A stretch of 64,000 bases of DNA from Aliishimia sp963678085. Its GTDB lineage: Bacteria; Pseudomonadota; Alphaproteobacteria; Rhodobacterales; Rhodobacteraceae. The stretch lies in the NCBI GenBank assembly GCA_963678085.1, contig OY782680.1:62001-126000 (forward strand), in the 5' to 3' direction. Of the stretch, positions 53,201 to 60,426 are shown one piece after another. Each line of letters begins with the position of its first letter. Positions within the stretch are counted from its first letter, which is position 1. A program made the position numbers and the translations under genes. The notes under the pieces are model-generated. The model did not search any database and had not been told where the DNA came from. It saw only the letters and a list, made by a program, of their open reading frames with translations.

Positions 53201-53316
53201 AGGCCTTGGCATCAAACCGAACAGGTGCAATGCGCATTGATTTTGGGGGTGGGGACACAGTTTATATCGATGGCATGTCCCTGGTCCAGTTCGATGCCAG
53301 TGATGTGATCCTATAG
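50272..53316 (+). CDS. RTX calcium-binding repeat protein, probably secreted
   Basis: 1014 residues from ATG 50272 after GGAG. No signal peptide, as expected for type I secretion. N-terminal 160 residues are a distinct domain (GYDQDNPNGLTSATVSF). From about residue 200 the sequence fills with aspartate/glycine-rich nonapeptide repeats of GGxGxDxUx type (for example GGAGDDWLQV, GGNDTINGYEGSDRL, GAGDDKVRGN), organised in several blocks separated by non-repeat parts, with the densest block at residues 780-930. The C-terminus ends GGGDTVYIDGMSLVQFDASD, typical for an RTX secretion signal. Repeats would bind Ca2+. No T1SS genes are in the window. Its place in the PQQ island is unexplained. Confidence 0.87.
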   Translation: MTTYTLTGYRTGYDQDNPNGLTSATVSFVMAPGASTLSYSHAGEVLNENGVLSANLGVADLYSISFDANEAGNWGGRELETLNTFFVQLDWTDGGVSRTSYVAMVEAQSPWGGNFTEYFFQIGGDALPSFTSLSQFDAFAAQVTGISNIPSSHPLGPGQAVSLSALPGVSVSENDIVDAGSYRDNGSSLHNVFDLGDGADEIFTDIDGVTLNGGAGDDWLQVANADVTVNGGDGTDILALSNYNGDDLHLGFENGAAGDLTAYIRSDLNGVTSIQSTTVATGIEIARTYGFENVYVNGNAYDNVYRLDEAGDGLVVFDGGDGTDQLQLHRMFYEDDFGERQRGMSLDTFVTTELISGPAYALVLRDASTGQITGKLFNVEEIRFTDGIYTTQQVLDAAASSASAYSDAAENIQGTAGDDSINALGGNDTINGYEGSDRLNGGTGDDVINPGDNDDTDLITSSSGNDTIIFDTGVTGYFELNYSNLNEAITVSLNGVTNTMSVDKGTNGTDTVIGIANPLIAGWTTGGLGLFGTDQDDVFTITTDADQWLQVAGMGGSNQFNIIGDVVMRLDYRTGNGNILAFLDQGIVYNSYGGVDTISGDLWEIRGSRYDDSLVGSANDESFIGYQGNDTINGGDGFDRIRYDRSNIDRVNADLGAGSATVFFADGSTGVQTLSNLEDIRGSRSGDDSIIGGAQDNLIRGYGGNDTINGGLGDDTIYSGEGRDHLSGGAGDEDWLYTIDEDQGISVYLQWNQFRGSEGREFITDFENVLGSSYDDRIIGDSGANELLGGSGDDVIKGKGGDDTIHGNDGNDRIIAGGEEDQLYGGAGSDTIIGLSGDDLIEGNDGLDWLYGGRDQDLIYAGAGDDKVRGNIGSDVLYGEDGADDIRGGGNNDRAYGGAGNDFLLGGNGRDTLDGGAGNDVLFGGSGSSSGDGAADVFVFDSTANGSGGFDRIRDFENGLDRIDLSAFGFSSFADVEALASNRTGAMRIDFGGGDTVYIDGMSLVQFDASDVIL
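51505..53060 (+). repeat. RTX-type nonapeptide repeat region
   Basis: The coding sequence of the RTX protein contains many divergent copies of a glycine/aspartate nonapeptide. They form at least four clusters (about 51505-51640, 52105-52190, 52315-52480 and 52590-53060). Repeats at the DNA level are imperfect, so only protein-level repetition is claimed. Confidence 0.75.
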
Positions 53317-53476
53317 GGCCCAGTTATGGCACGGTACGCATTCATAGATCCCCCTGGGTGAACGCTACCGTTGCACCCCTTGCGAATTTTCCCGAGCGCC
53401 AAGAGAGATCGAAACAGAGGCCAACACCAGCTTGGGATGGGTCTGGTCGGCTCAGGCGTGCTCAGAAATACCGCTG

Positions 53477-53495
53477 CTAGTCCTAAAGTCGCATA
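53477..53495. promoter_or_regulatory. CTAG-centred operator-like site upstream of pqqA
   Basis: CTAGTCCTAAAGTCGCATA at 53477-53495, 56 bp before the pqqA ATG. It shares CTAGTCC with the repeat upstream of the quinoprotein gene, and GTCGCATA with the region upstream of the NosR-like gene. Inferred regulatory element. Confidence 0.35.
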
Positions 53496-53550
53496 TGTGC
53501 CTGTGCAAATTGCCGCTAGGATGGGGCAGATCAATAGGGAGGATTGCGCA

Positions 53551-53658
53551 ATGGCTTGGAACAAACCAATGGCACGGGAAATCAAGTGCGGCATGGAGAT
53601 CAACATGTACGGCCCCGGTGAAGACGATGAGCGTGGTGCTGGTCGCGAAGTGATCTAA
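53551..53658 (+). CDS. pqqA: PQQ precursor peptide PqqA
   Basis: 35 residues from ATG 53551, with AGGGAGG 9 nt upstream; a longer frame exists but lacks support. The essential Glu-x3-Tyr motif is present as EINMY (glutamate and tyrosine are cross-linked to form PQQ) within KCGMEINMYGPGEDDERGAG. The usual basic N-terminal MAWNKP start matches other alphaproteobacterial PqqA. It is the first gene of pqqABCDE and lies 14 bp before pqqB. Confidence 0.93.
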   Translation: MAWNKPMAREIKCGMEINMYGPGEDDERGAGREVI

Positions 53659-53672
53659 GTCACTTCTCGGAC

Positions 53673-54560
53673 ATGAAGCTCTTGATTCTTGGGGCAGGTG
53701 CCGGTGGCGGGCTGCCCCAATGGAATTGCGGCTGTCAAAATTGCGCGGACGCACGTGCCGAGTTGATCCCACGGATGACGCAATCTTCTGTGGCAGTGTC
53801 ACCTGACGGACGTGATTGGGTTATCCTGAATGCCTCGCCTGATATCCGTAGCCAGTTAGACGCCGCACCGCAGCTGCACCCGCGTAGCCTGAGGGATACG
53901 CCGATCGCCGCTGTGGTGCTGACCAATGGCGACATTGATCACATCGCCGGGGCTCTGACCCTGCGCGAAAAGACACCTTTTGCGATCTACGCAACGTCCA
54001 GCGGGCTCGATATTCTGAACAGCAATTCCGTTTTTGGAGTTCTTGACCCCGAGTTGGTGAAAAAGCAGCAGATAGGGCTGGACACCCGCTTTGACCCTAT
54101 GCCGGGGCTGACCATCACGCCTTTTGCAGTGCCGGGCAAGGTGGCGTTGTTTCTCGAAGGCGACGACCTAAACCTTGAAGAGGTTGGTGAACAGACGGTT
54201 GGCCTGTTCCTAGAAAGCGGCGGTCGGCGCGTGGCTTATGTGCCTGGATGTGCTGCAATCCCTGGATGGCTGAAGCAGCGGTTTCAGGGGCTCGACTTGC
54301 TGCTCTTTGACGGGACGGTCTGGAACAATGACGATATGCAGCGGACCGGCACCGGCGAAAAGACCGGGGCGCGGATGGGACATGTGCCACAGAATGGCAG
54401 GCTGGGCAGTCTCGAACAGCTGGCTGATATCGAAGGACGCAAGATGTATATCCACATCAACAACACCAACCCCATCCTGCAACCCAACAGCCAAGAACGG
54501 GCAGATGTGCTTGCAGCGGGCTGGGAGATTGCCAGCGACGGCATGGAGATCACGCTGTGA
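53673..54560 (+). CDS. pqqB: Pyrroloquinoline quinone biosynthesis protein PqqB
   Basis: 295 residues, normal length. Metallo-beta-lactamase fold: LGAGAGGGLPQWNCGCQNC near residues 5-23 with the CxCxxC zinc site and TNGDIDHIAGALTL near residue 88. It is an iron-dependent hydroxylase in PQQ formation. The start ATG is 14 bp after pqqA and its stop overlaps pqqC by 4 nt. Confidence 0.95.
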   Translation: MKLLILGAGAGGGLPQWNCGCQNCADARAELIPRMTQSSVAVSPDGRDWVILNASPDIRSQLDAAPQLHPRSLRDTPIAAVVLTNGDIDHIAGALTLREKTPFAIYATSSGLDILNSNSVFGVLDPELVKKQQIGLDTRFDPMPGLTITPFAVPGKVALFLEGDDLNLEEVGEQTVGLFLESGGRRVAYVPGCAAIPGWLKQRFQGLDLLLFDGTVWNNDDMQRTGTGEKTGARMGHVPQNGRLGSLEQLADIEGRKMYIHINNTNPILQPNSQERADVLAAGWEIASDGMEITL

Positions 54561-55300
54561 CCAACACGCCCGACAGCCCTGAAAATTTCGAGGCCCGCCT
54601 GCGTGCGATTGGGGATAAGCAGTATCACGACAAGCATCCTTTCCATGATCTGCTGCATTCCGGCGGCTGCACGCCTGATCAGGTCCGCGCCTGGGTGATC
54701 AACCGCTACTATTACCAGACCCGAATTCCCATGAAGGACGCAGCTTTCATGTCGCGGGTCAAGGATCCTGACCTGCGCCGCGCCTGGCGGTCACGGATCG
54801 AGGATCACGACGGGCGCGCACCCGGAGAAGGCGGCATCGCCCGGTGGTTGAAGTTGGCCGAAGGTGTGGGGCTTGATCCCGACTATGTGCGTTCCGAGGT
54901 CGGCATCCTGCCAGCAACGCGGTTTGCAGTGGATGCTTATGTGCGCTTCGTGCGGGACGAGCCGCTGCTGCCCGCCGTTGCATCTTCGCTGACCGAACTT
55001 TTTGCTCCGACCATCCACAAGAACCGGATTGCGGGGCTTCTGGAACATTACGATTTCGCCAATGCCGACACTCTGTCATATTTTCAGAACCGGCTGACCG
55101 AGGCGCCCAAGGACGTGGCTTTTGGCCTGCAATGGGTGCTGGACAACGCGCGCACCCGCGCCGATCAGGATGCCGCCCTGCGCGCGCTAATCTTCAAAAC
55201 CGAAGTGCTTTGGGCGCAGCTTGACGCGCTGTGGTTAGCCTATGTCGAACCGGGCCGCATTCCCCCCGGTGGCTGGCAACCGGGCCAGGGGTTAGCCTGA
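54557..55300 (+). CDS. pqqC: Pyrroloquinoline-quinone synthase PqqC
   Basis: 247 residues. Helical oxidase with RIPMKDAAFMSRVKDPDLRR near residue 55 and the HDLLHSG-like segment (HPFHDLLHSGGCTPDQ) near residue 24. It closes the ring and oxidises AHQQ to PQQ, the last step. Overlaps pqqB by 4 nt and pqqD by 1 nt (TGATG). Confidence 0.95.
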   Translation: MTNTPDSPENFEARLRAIGDKQYHDKHPFHDLLHSGGCTPDQVRAWVINRYYYQTRIPMKDAAFMSRVKDPDLRRAWRSRIEDHDGRAPGEGGIARWLKLAEGVGLDPDYVRSEVGILPATRFAVDAYVRFVRDEPLLPAVASSLTELFAPTIHKNRIAGLLEHYDFANADTLSYFQNRLTEAPKDVAFGLQWVLDNARTRADQDAALRALIFKTEVLWAQLDALWLAYVEPGRIPPGGWQPGQGLA

Positions 55301-55578
55301 TGCAACGCGATGACGTGCCCTTTTTGCCCCGCGGGGTGCGGACCCATTACGACAAGGTGCGCGGGGCCGAAGTTCTGCTGGGCCCTGAGCGGGTGCTGAT
55401 GCTGGATCAGGTGGGCGTCGCCGTGCTGGGTCAGATGGATGGCACGGCAAGCCTTTCCGAGATTTCGCAAGCTTTGTCTCAGGTCTATGACGCGCCACTG
55501 GAGGTGATCGAACCGGATGTTATCGCCTTCGTTCAGGATTTGCGTGAGAAGGGGATGGTGCATGCCCGCCCGCGTTGA
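55300..55578 (+). CDS. pqqD: PQQ biosynthesis peptide chaperone PqqD
   Basis: 92 residues from ATG 55300 (MQRDDVPFLPRGVRTHYDKV), sharing one base with the pqqC stop. The domain with RGAEVLLGPERVLMLDQVG and the final REKGMV are typical. It delivers PqqA to the radical enzyme PqqE. It is a stand-alone gene here, not fused to pqqC or pqqE. Confidence 0.93.
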   Translation: MQRDDVPFLPRGVRTHYDKVRGAEVLLGPERVLMLDQVGVAVLGQMDGTASLSEISQALSQVYDAPLEVIEPDVIAFVQDLREKGMVHARPR

Positions 55579-56647
55579 TCCCCCCATGGCGATGCTAGCA
55601 GAGTTGACGCACCGCTGCCCGCTGGCCTGCCCCTATTGCTCCAACCCAACAGAGCTGACCGCCAAGGAGCGAGAGCTGTCAACCGAGGCCTGGGTGGATG
55701 TGTTCAATCAGGCAGCGGACCTTGGTGTGCTGCAACTGCATTTGTCGGGGGGCGAGCCGGCCTCGCGCCGCGACTTGGTGGAGCTCGTTCAGGCGGCCCG
55801 TGCGGCGGGGCTTTATACCAACTTGATCACGTCGGGGATCGGGCTGACCGAGCAGCGTCTGAAGGCCCTGGATGAGGCGGGGCTGGATCATGTGCAGCTG
55901 TCCCTGCAGGGCGTTACCGCCGCCATGGCCGACCGGATTGGCGGGTATCAGGGCGGGTTTGACCGCAAGATGCATGTGGCAGAACTGATTGCCGAGATTG
56001 GCTTTCCGCTGACCTTAAACGCAGTAATGCACCGTGCAAATCTTGACGATCTGCCCGCCACGATCGCGCTGGCGCAGCGCCTGGGCGCGCGGCGGATAGA
56101 GATCGCCTGCGTGCAGTTCCAGGGCTGGGCGCTGGTCAATCGCGCGCAATTGCAGCCCGTTCGCGCGCAAGTCGATGCGGCCAAGGCGACGGTGGCCAAG
56201 GCCTTGGATGAATTGCGCGGGGAGTTGGTGATCGATTTCGTGCCACCGGATTACTATTCTGACTTTCCCAAGGCTTGCATGAATGGGTGGGGGTCAACCG
56301 GCCTCAATGTCACGCCCGATGGCACGGTGCTGCCTTGCCATGCGGCAGAGACCATTGCGCATCTGAGTTTCGAGACAGTGCAAGATCTGCCGCTATCGGA
56401 GATCTGGCACAATAGCCCCGCATTCAACGCTTATCGTGGCACGGACTGGTTGCCGGAGCTGTGCCAATCCTGCGACCGGCGCAACATCGACTTTGGCGGT
56501 TGCCGCTGTCAGGCCATGGCGATCCTAGGCGACGACGACGCACCCGACCCAGTGTGTCGCAAATCCGAAGGCCGCGCCGTGCTCGACGCTTTGCTGGAGC
56601 AAGATGCAGATGTTGTGGAGGCACCAGAGTATGTTTATCGCCGCTAG
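55562..56647 (+). CDS. pqqE: Radical SAM enzyme PqqE
   Basis: 361 residues from ATG 55562 (MPARVDPPMAMLAELTHRCP), overlapping the end of pqqD by 17 bp. The radical SAM site is CPLACPYCSNP (CxxxCxxC) near residue 19. The SPASM auxiliary iron-sulfur domain is in the last 120 residues (CMNGWGSTGLNVTPDGTVLP, CQSCDRRNIDFGGCRCQAM). It cross-links Glu and Tyr of PqqA with help of PqqD. The stop overlaps the VWA gene. Confidence 0.95.
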   Translation: MPARVDPPMAMLAELTHRCPLACPYCSNPTELTAKERELSTEAWVDVFNQAADLGVLQLHLSGGEPASRRDLVELVQAARAAGLYTNLITSGIGLTEQRLKALDEAGLDHVQLSLQGVTAAMADRIGGYQGGFDRKMHVAELIAEIGFPLTLNAVMHRANLDDLPATIALAQRLGARRIEIACVQFQGWALVNRAQLQPVRAQVDAAKATVAKALDELRGELVIDFVPPDYYSDFPKACMNGWGSTGLNVTPDGTVLPCHAAETIAHLSFETVQDLPLSEIWHNSPAFNAYRGTDWLPELCQSCDRRNIDFGGCRCQAMAILGDDDAPDPVCRKSEGRAVLDALLEQDADVVEAPEYVYRR

Positions 56648-57329
56648 GTTTAAGCAGATCGTGGCAGCGGCGCTTGCAGTTCCTAGCACCATGGCGCTGG
56701 CTGATTGTTCGCAAGATGCCATGATTGTCTTTGATGGCTCGGGATCCATGGCCGAAACCGGGTTCAATCAGATTGGTGAGCCGCGTATCTTTGATGCCCG
56801 TCGCGCCATGCAGGAGGCCATGCCGCAAATTGCCCCGAACCGGCGGATCGGGCTCATCGTGTACGGGCCAGGCGCTTCGGCAGATGAGTGTTCTGGCATT
56901 GATCTGAAATTCGCCCCCCGCCCTCAGGCCGCAGCACCCGTCATCGCTGCCATTGAGGCGCTTCAGCCCGAGGGCAGGACAGCGCTGACTGAGGCGGTAG
57001 ACCTTGCGGCGCGAACCCTTGATCACACCCGCAAACCCGGAACCATCGTGCTGGTCACAGACGGCAAGGAAACTTGCGGCGGACAGCCCTGCGCGCTCGC
57101 AAACGAGCTGGCGACGACGGGCATGGCGACAACCGTCCATGTGATCGGCTTCAAGGTGCGCGGCGAACATTTCGGCTGGGACAGCTCTGGCGTGAGCGGC
57201 TATAACAAGACAATCAGCGTGGCCGAATGTCTCGCGGTGGAAACGGGCGGGGAATATTTGAACACCGAGACGGTGGATGAGCTGGTGGAGGCCATGAACC
57301 GAACACTGGGATGTCAGTTGCTCTTTTAG
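56631..57329 (+). CDS. VWA-domain protein in the PQQ operon
   Basis: 232 residues from ATG 56631, which lies inside the end of pqqE (17-bp overlap). A signal peptide (FIAARFKQIVAAALAVPST) precedes a von Willebrand A domain with MIDAS motif VFDGSGSMAET (DxSxS) and later LVTDGKETCGG. Four to six cysteines may form disulfides. VWA proteins (MxaC/MxaL) in methanol-oxidation clusters help insert calcium into the dehydrogenase; by analogy this protein could help metal loading here, but the homology is only at fold level. Confidence 0.85.
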   Translation: MFIAARFKQIVAAALAVPSTMALADCSQDAMIVFDGSGSMAETGFNQIGEPRIFDARRAMQEAMPQIAPNRRIGLIVYGPGASADECSGIDLKFAPRPQAAAPVIAAIEALQPEGRTALTEAVDLAARTLDHTRKPGTIVLVTDGKETCGGQPCALANELATTGMATTVHVIGFKVRGEHFGWDSSGVSGYNKTISVAECLAVETGGEYLNTETVDELVEAMNRTLGCQLLF

Positions 57330-57402
57330 GGTGACGCCCACTGCTTTTCAGCCGCCAGACTGCGCGAGGGCCGGGCAGATTTCATAAAAATATTGCTCTG
57401 GT

Positions 57403-57452
57403 TCAGACCAAGGTCGCATAGGACAGCTCGATAGCTAGGACTAGGCTAGGCT
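57403..57452. promoter_or_regulatory. Operator-like sequences just upstream of the NosR-like gene
   Basis: TCAGACCAAGGTCGCATA at 57403-57420 resembles the element upstream of pedF and pqqA. A few bases later, GCTAGGACTAGGCTAGGCT (57434-57452) contains the inverse of CCTAGTCC and a short CTAGG repeat, ending 2 bp before the start codon, where it may also act as the ribosome site. Role inferred. Confidence 0.35.
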
Positions 57453-57454
57453 GG

Positions 57455-59557
57455 ATGGGTTTCTTGGGAAAAATAGCCGCTGTGCTGCTGTCGGGCTTGA
57501 TGTGGTGCGCAGGCATGGGCATCGCTGTCGCGCAGGACGGCCCATTGCCGCGCGAAGTTCTTGAACCCTATATCGCCCCCCCCATGAGCCTGGGCGCGCA
57601 GATAAACGACAAAGGCGTCTGGCAATTGCTGAACTCTGGCGGCGCCGAGGCGGGATATGTCTTTGAAACAGAGCAAATGGCACCGCTGCCAGGCTTTTCT
57701 GGGGCCACGATCAACATGTTGGTTGTGCTCGACCTTGATGGCCGGTTTCTGGACGTTCAGCTGATTTCACATAACGAGCCGATTTTTGTGTCGGGCCTGC
57801 CTGAGAAGCTGTTCTTTGAATTCTTCAATCAATACCGGGGCCATTCGATCTCTGATACTCTGGTTGTGGGGTCGCCCTATGGCGGTGCTGCCGAAGGGTC
57901 GGCGCTGGTCTATCTCGATGGGGTGACCAAGGGCACAGCCTCGGTGCGGATCGCGCATGAGAGCATTCTAGCTGCGACACTACAGGTGGCTCGCGAGAAG
58001 ATGAGCGGCATTTCCACCGGCCCGCCGGCCTATCCCAACCGCAGTTATCAAGAGGCGCTGACCTGGATTGATCTGGTGGCCCAAGGGATTGCGACGCATA
58101 AGACTGTCAGCAATGCCGAGGTCGACGCAGCCTTTGATGGCACGCTTTGGGAAGATGACGACCCGCTCGCCAGGGACAACCCTGACGCACCTTATCTCGA
58201 CCTTTGGGTGATCGATATCGGCGCGCCTTCAATTGCGAAAGCGGTACTCAGCGACAGCGCCTATGATGAACTACAGGATTTGCTGGAAATCGCCGATACA
58301 GATGAGCCTGTTTTGCTGATCGAGACAGGCAGGCATGGGTTGGTCACAGAGGATTTTGTACGCAATACCTCGCCCAATCTAATCAGTGCAGAACAAGGCG
58401 GTTTCCCCATCGCCTTTCGGGACAGTGACATTTACATTGAGCTGAATGACGACCTGCCCGACGCCTTGCATGACGGTGCCGCGCTGATCCTGCGCACCGA
58501 CCGTCGGCTCGGGTTTGATCCAACCGCCGAGTGGACGCTCAAGATAGACGCCCTGCGCAAACATGGGAGCTTCCAGCCCGAGATCGGATCGATCACCATG
58601 ACCGCGACCCACGTCACGCCGGAGCGCTTCTATTCACGTCCAGAGGTGATTAAGCCGGTCCCCCCCTGGGTCGAAGCGTTGCGCAACCGTGCCGCGGATC
58701 TGATCGTGCTGGGAGTGTTCCTGGCTACTCTGGTGACGGTGCTGCTGTTTGGCATGAACCGGCTGGCCGGGCACCCGTTGTTCACACCAATCCGGCTGGG
58801 GATCCTAGCCGTTGTACTCTGTTTCATCGGCTGGTGGGGGCAGGGACAGCTCTCTATCGCGACGCCCCTTGCGGTGGCGCGGACCGTGCTGGACGGCGGC
58901 AGCTTTGCCTTTCTGCTGTATGATCCTTTCTCATTGCTGATCTGGGCCGTGACAATCCTGGGGTTCGTGCTGTGGGGCAGAGGACTTTTTTGCGGCTGGT
59001 TGTGCCCGTTCGGAGCGCTGCAGGAATTTGCCCATCACCTGGGCCGGTTGCTGCGCCTACCGATAATCAAACCGTCGGCCACATGGGACGCGCGCCTCAA
59101 GCTACTGAAATATGCGGTGCTCGCGGGGTTGGTGGGGCTTCTTTTCTCGACACCTGCGATGCTCGACAAAGCCATTGAAGTGGAACCTTTCAAGACCGCT
59201 ATCACCACCTTTTTCATCCGCGAATGGTATTATGTCGCCTATGCCCTAACACTGTTGCTGCTTTCAATGGTTCTGTTCAAAGGCTTTTGCCGTTACCTCT
59301 GCCCGCTGGGAGCCGTGATGGCACTGGGTGGGCTGGTCCGTGGCCGAGACTGGATCGCCCGGCGCAACGCCTGCGGATCACCCTGCCAGTTATGCAAGGT
59401 CAAATGCAATTACGGGGCGATCAAGAAGACCGGGGAAATCCAGTACTCGGAATGTTTCCAGTGCCTTGATTGCGTGGCAATCCATGATGATCCTGCCCGT
59501 TGTGTTCCGCTGGTGCTATCCGCCAAGGGACGCAGGCCGGAGATGACAGCCCAATGA
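57455..59557 (+). CDS. NosR-like FMN-binding and 4Fe-4S membrane protein
   Basis: 700 residues. Signal peptide (LGKIAAVLLSGLMWCAGMGI), then a periplasmic flavin-binding domain (residues 30-190) with GYVFETEQMAPLPGFSGATI and, at the flavin attachment position, DGVTKGT (residues 155-161; Thr161 the candidate). A second periplasmic part follows, then about six helices (residues 410-625) with two CxxxCP-type turns (CGWLCPFGALQE, CRYLCPLGAV) and a C-terminal double-cluster part with CGSPCQLCKVKCNYG and CFQCLDCVAIHDDP. The same architecture is found in NosR/NirI, which supply electrons to N2O reductase. There is no nos gene in the window. ApbE follows with 4-nt overlap. Confidence 0.9.
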   Translation: MGFLGKIAAVLLSGLMWCAGMGIAVAQDGPLPREVLEPYIAPPMSLGAQINDKGVWQLLNSGGAEAGYVFETEQMAPLPGFSGATINMLVVLDLDGRFLDVQLISHNEPIFVSGLPEKLFFEFFNQYRGHSISDTLVVGSPYGGAAEGSALVYLDGVTKGTASVRIAHESILAATLQVAREKMSGISTGPPAYPNRSYQEALTWIDLVAQGIATHKTVSNAEVDAAFDGTLWEDDDPLARDNPDAPYLDLWVIDIGAPSIAKAVLSDSAYDELQDLLEIADTDEPVLLIETGRHGLVTEDFVRNTSPNLISAEQGGFPIAFRDSDIYIELNDDLPDALHDGAALILRTDRRLGFDPTAEWTLKIDALRKHGSFQPEIGSITMTATHVTPERFYSRPEVIKPVPPWVEALRNRAADLIVLGVFLATLVTVLLFGMNRLAGHPLFTPIRLGILAVVLCFIGWWGQGQLSIATPLAVARTVLDGGSFAFLLYDPFSLLIWAVTILGFVLWGRGLFCGWLCPFGALQEFAHHLGRLLRLPIIKPSATWDARLKLLKYAVLAGLVGLLFSTPAMLDKAIEVEPFKTAITTFFIREWYYVAYALTLLLLSMVLFKGFCRYLCPLGAVMALGGLVRGRDWIARRNACGSPCQLCKVKCNYGAIKKTGEIQYSECFQCLDCVAIHDDPARCVPLVLSAKGRRPEMTAQ

Positions 59558-60426
59558 ACATGAACCGAAGGCGTTTTCTGACCATTTCCGCAGCGTTCTC
59601 AGCCACACCGGCGTTGGCCCAGTCGCATAGCTGGCAGGGCCGGGCGTTCGGGGCCGAGGTGACAATCAAGTTGTCGGGGCCAGCTCAGGACGTGCAAGCA
59701 GCGCTGCATCAGGCGCGCAAGATCATCAGCCAAATGGAACAGCGTTTTTCCCTGTTCCAGCCCCAATCCGAACTGGTTCGGTTGAACCGTCAGGGGCATC
59801 TGCGCCCATCAGCCTCGTTTCGGGCGCTCTGTCGCCTCGCCGATACTGCGCACGAGATCACCGACGGGCTATTTGACCCAACAGTGCAGCCGTTGTGGCA
59901 GGCGCTTGCCACCGACGGCGATGTGGCGGGCGCGCTGGGTTTGATTGGCTGGGACCGGCTGATCTTCGACAATGAAACAATCCAGCTGGCGCCCGGACAG
60001 GCGCTGACCTTTAACGGGATTGCGCAGGGTTTTGCCACCGATGCCGTGGCTGAGGCTCTGCTCGATGCCGGTTTCGAAATTGCATTGGTCAATATTGGTG
60101 AATACCGTGCCATTGGCGGTGATTGGCGGCTGGGTGTAGAAGACCCGCAGCATGGCTTGCTGGCGACCCGTCGGCTGAGCCGGGGCGCTATCGCAACCTC
60201 AAGCCCGATGGCAACTCCGCTGGGCGATACCGGCCATATTCTGCATCCCACCCAGCGCCCGCGCTGGTCCACAGTATCGGTCGAGGCGGACAGAGCAGCG
60301 ATAGCAGATGCGTTATCAACTGCGCTGGTGCTGGCAGACGAGGCTCTGATCCGACGGGTCCGCCAGTATGCAGGGGTCCGGCGCATTTTGCTTATTGACC
60401 TTCAAGGCGATCTCATCACGCTATGA
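59554..60426 (+). CDS. apbE: FAD:protein FMN transferase (ApbE/NosX-like)
   Basis: 290 residues from ATG 59554, overlapping the NosR-like stop by 4 nt. A Tat-type signal (NMNRRRFLTISAAFSATPAL) is followed by the ApbE domain: SAFQ-like start MEQRFSLFQPQSELVRLN, LFDPTVQPLW near residue 110, NGIAQGFATDAVAEALLDAG near residue 155, and VNIGEYRAIGG near residue 180. It attaches FMN covalently to threonine in exported proteins; the neighbour NosR-like protein is the obvious substrate. It ends the PQQ gene series. Confidence 0.92.
   Translation: MNMNRRRFLTISAAFSATPALAQSHSWQGRAFGAEVTIKLSGPAQDVQAALHQARKIISQMEQRFSLFQPQSELVRLNRQGHLRPSASFRALCRLADTAHEITDGLFDPTVQPLWQALATDGDVAGALGLIGWDRLIFDNETIQLAPGQALTFNGIAQGFATDAVAEALLDAGFEIALVNIGEYRAIGGDWRLGVEDPQHGLLATRRLSRGAIATSSPMATPLGDTGHILHPTQRPRWSTVSVEADRAAIADALSTALVLADEALIRRVRQYAGVRRILLIDLQGDLITL

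Noticed and set aside
57455..59557. Assignment as a true NosR of a denitrification cluster
   Set aside because: No nosZ, nosD, nosF or nosY gene is in the window and the neighbours are PQQ genes, so only NosR-like is claimed.
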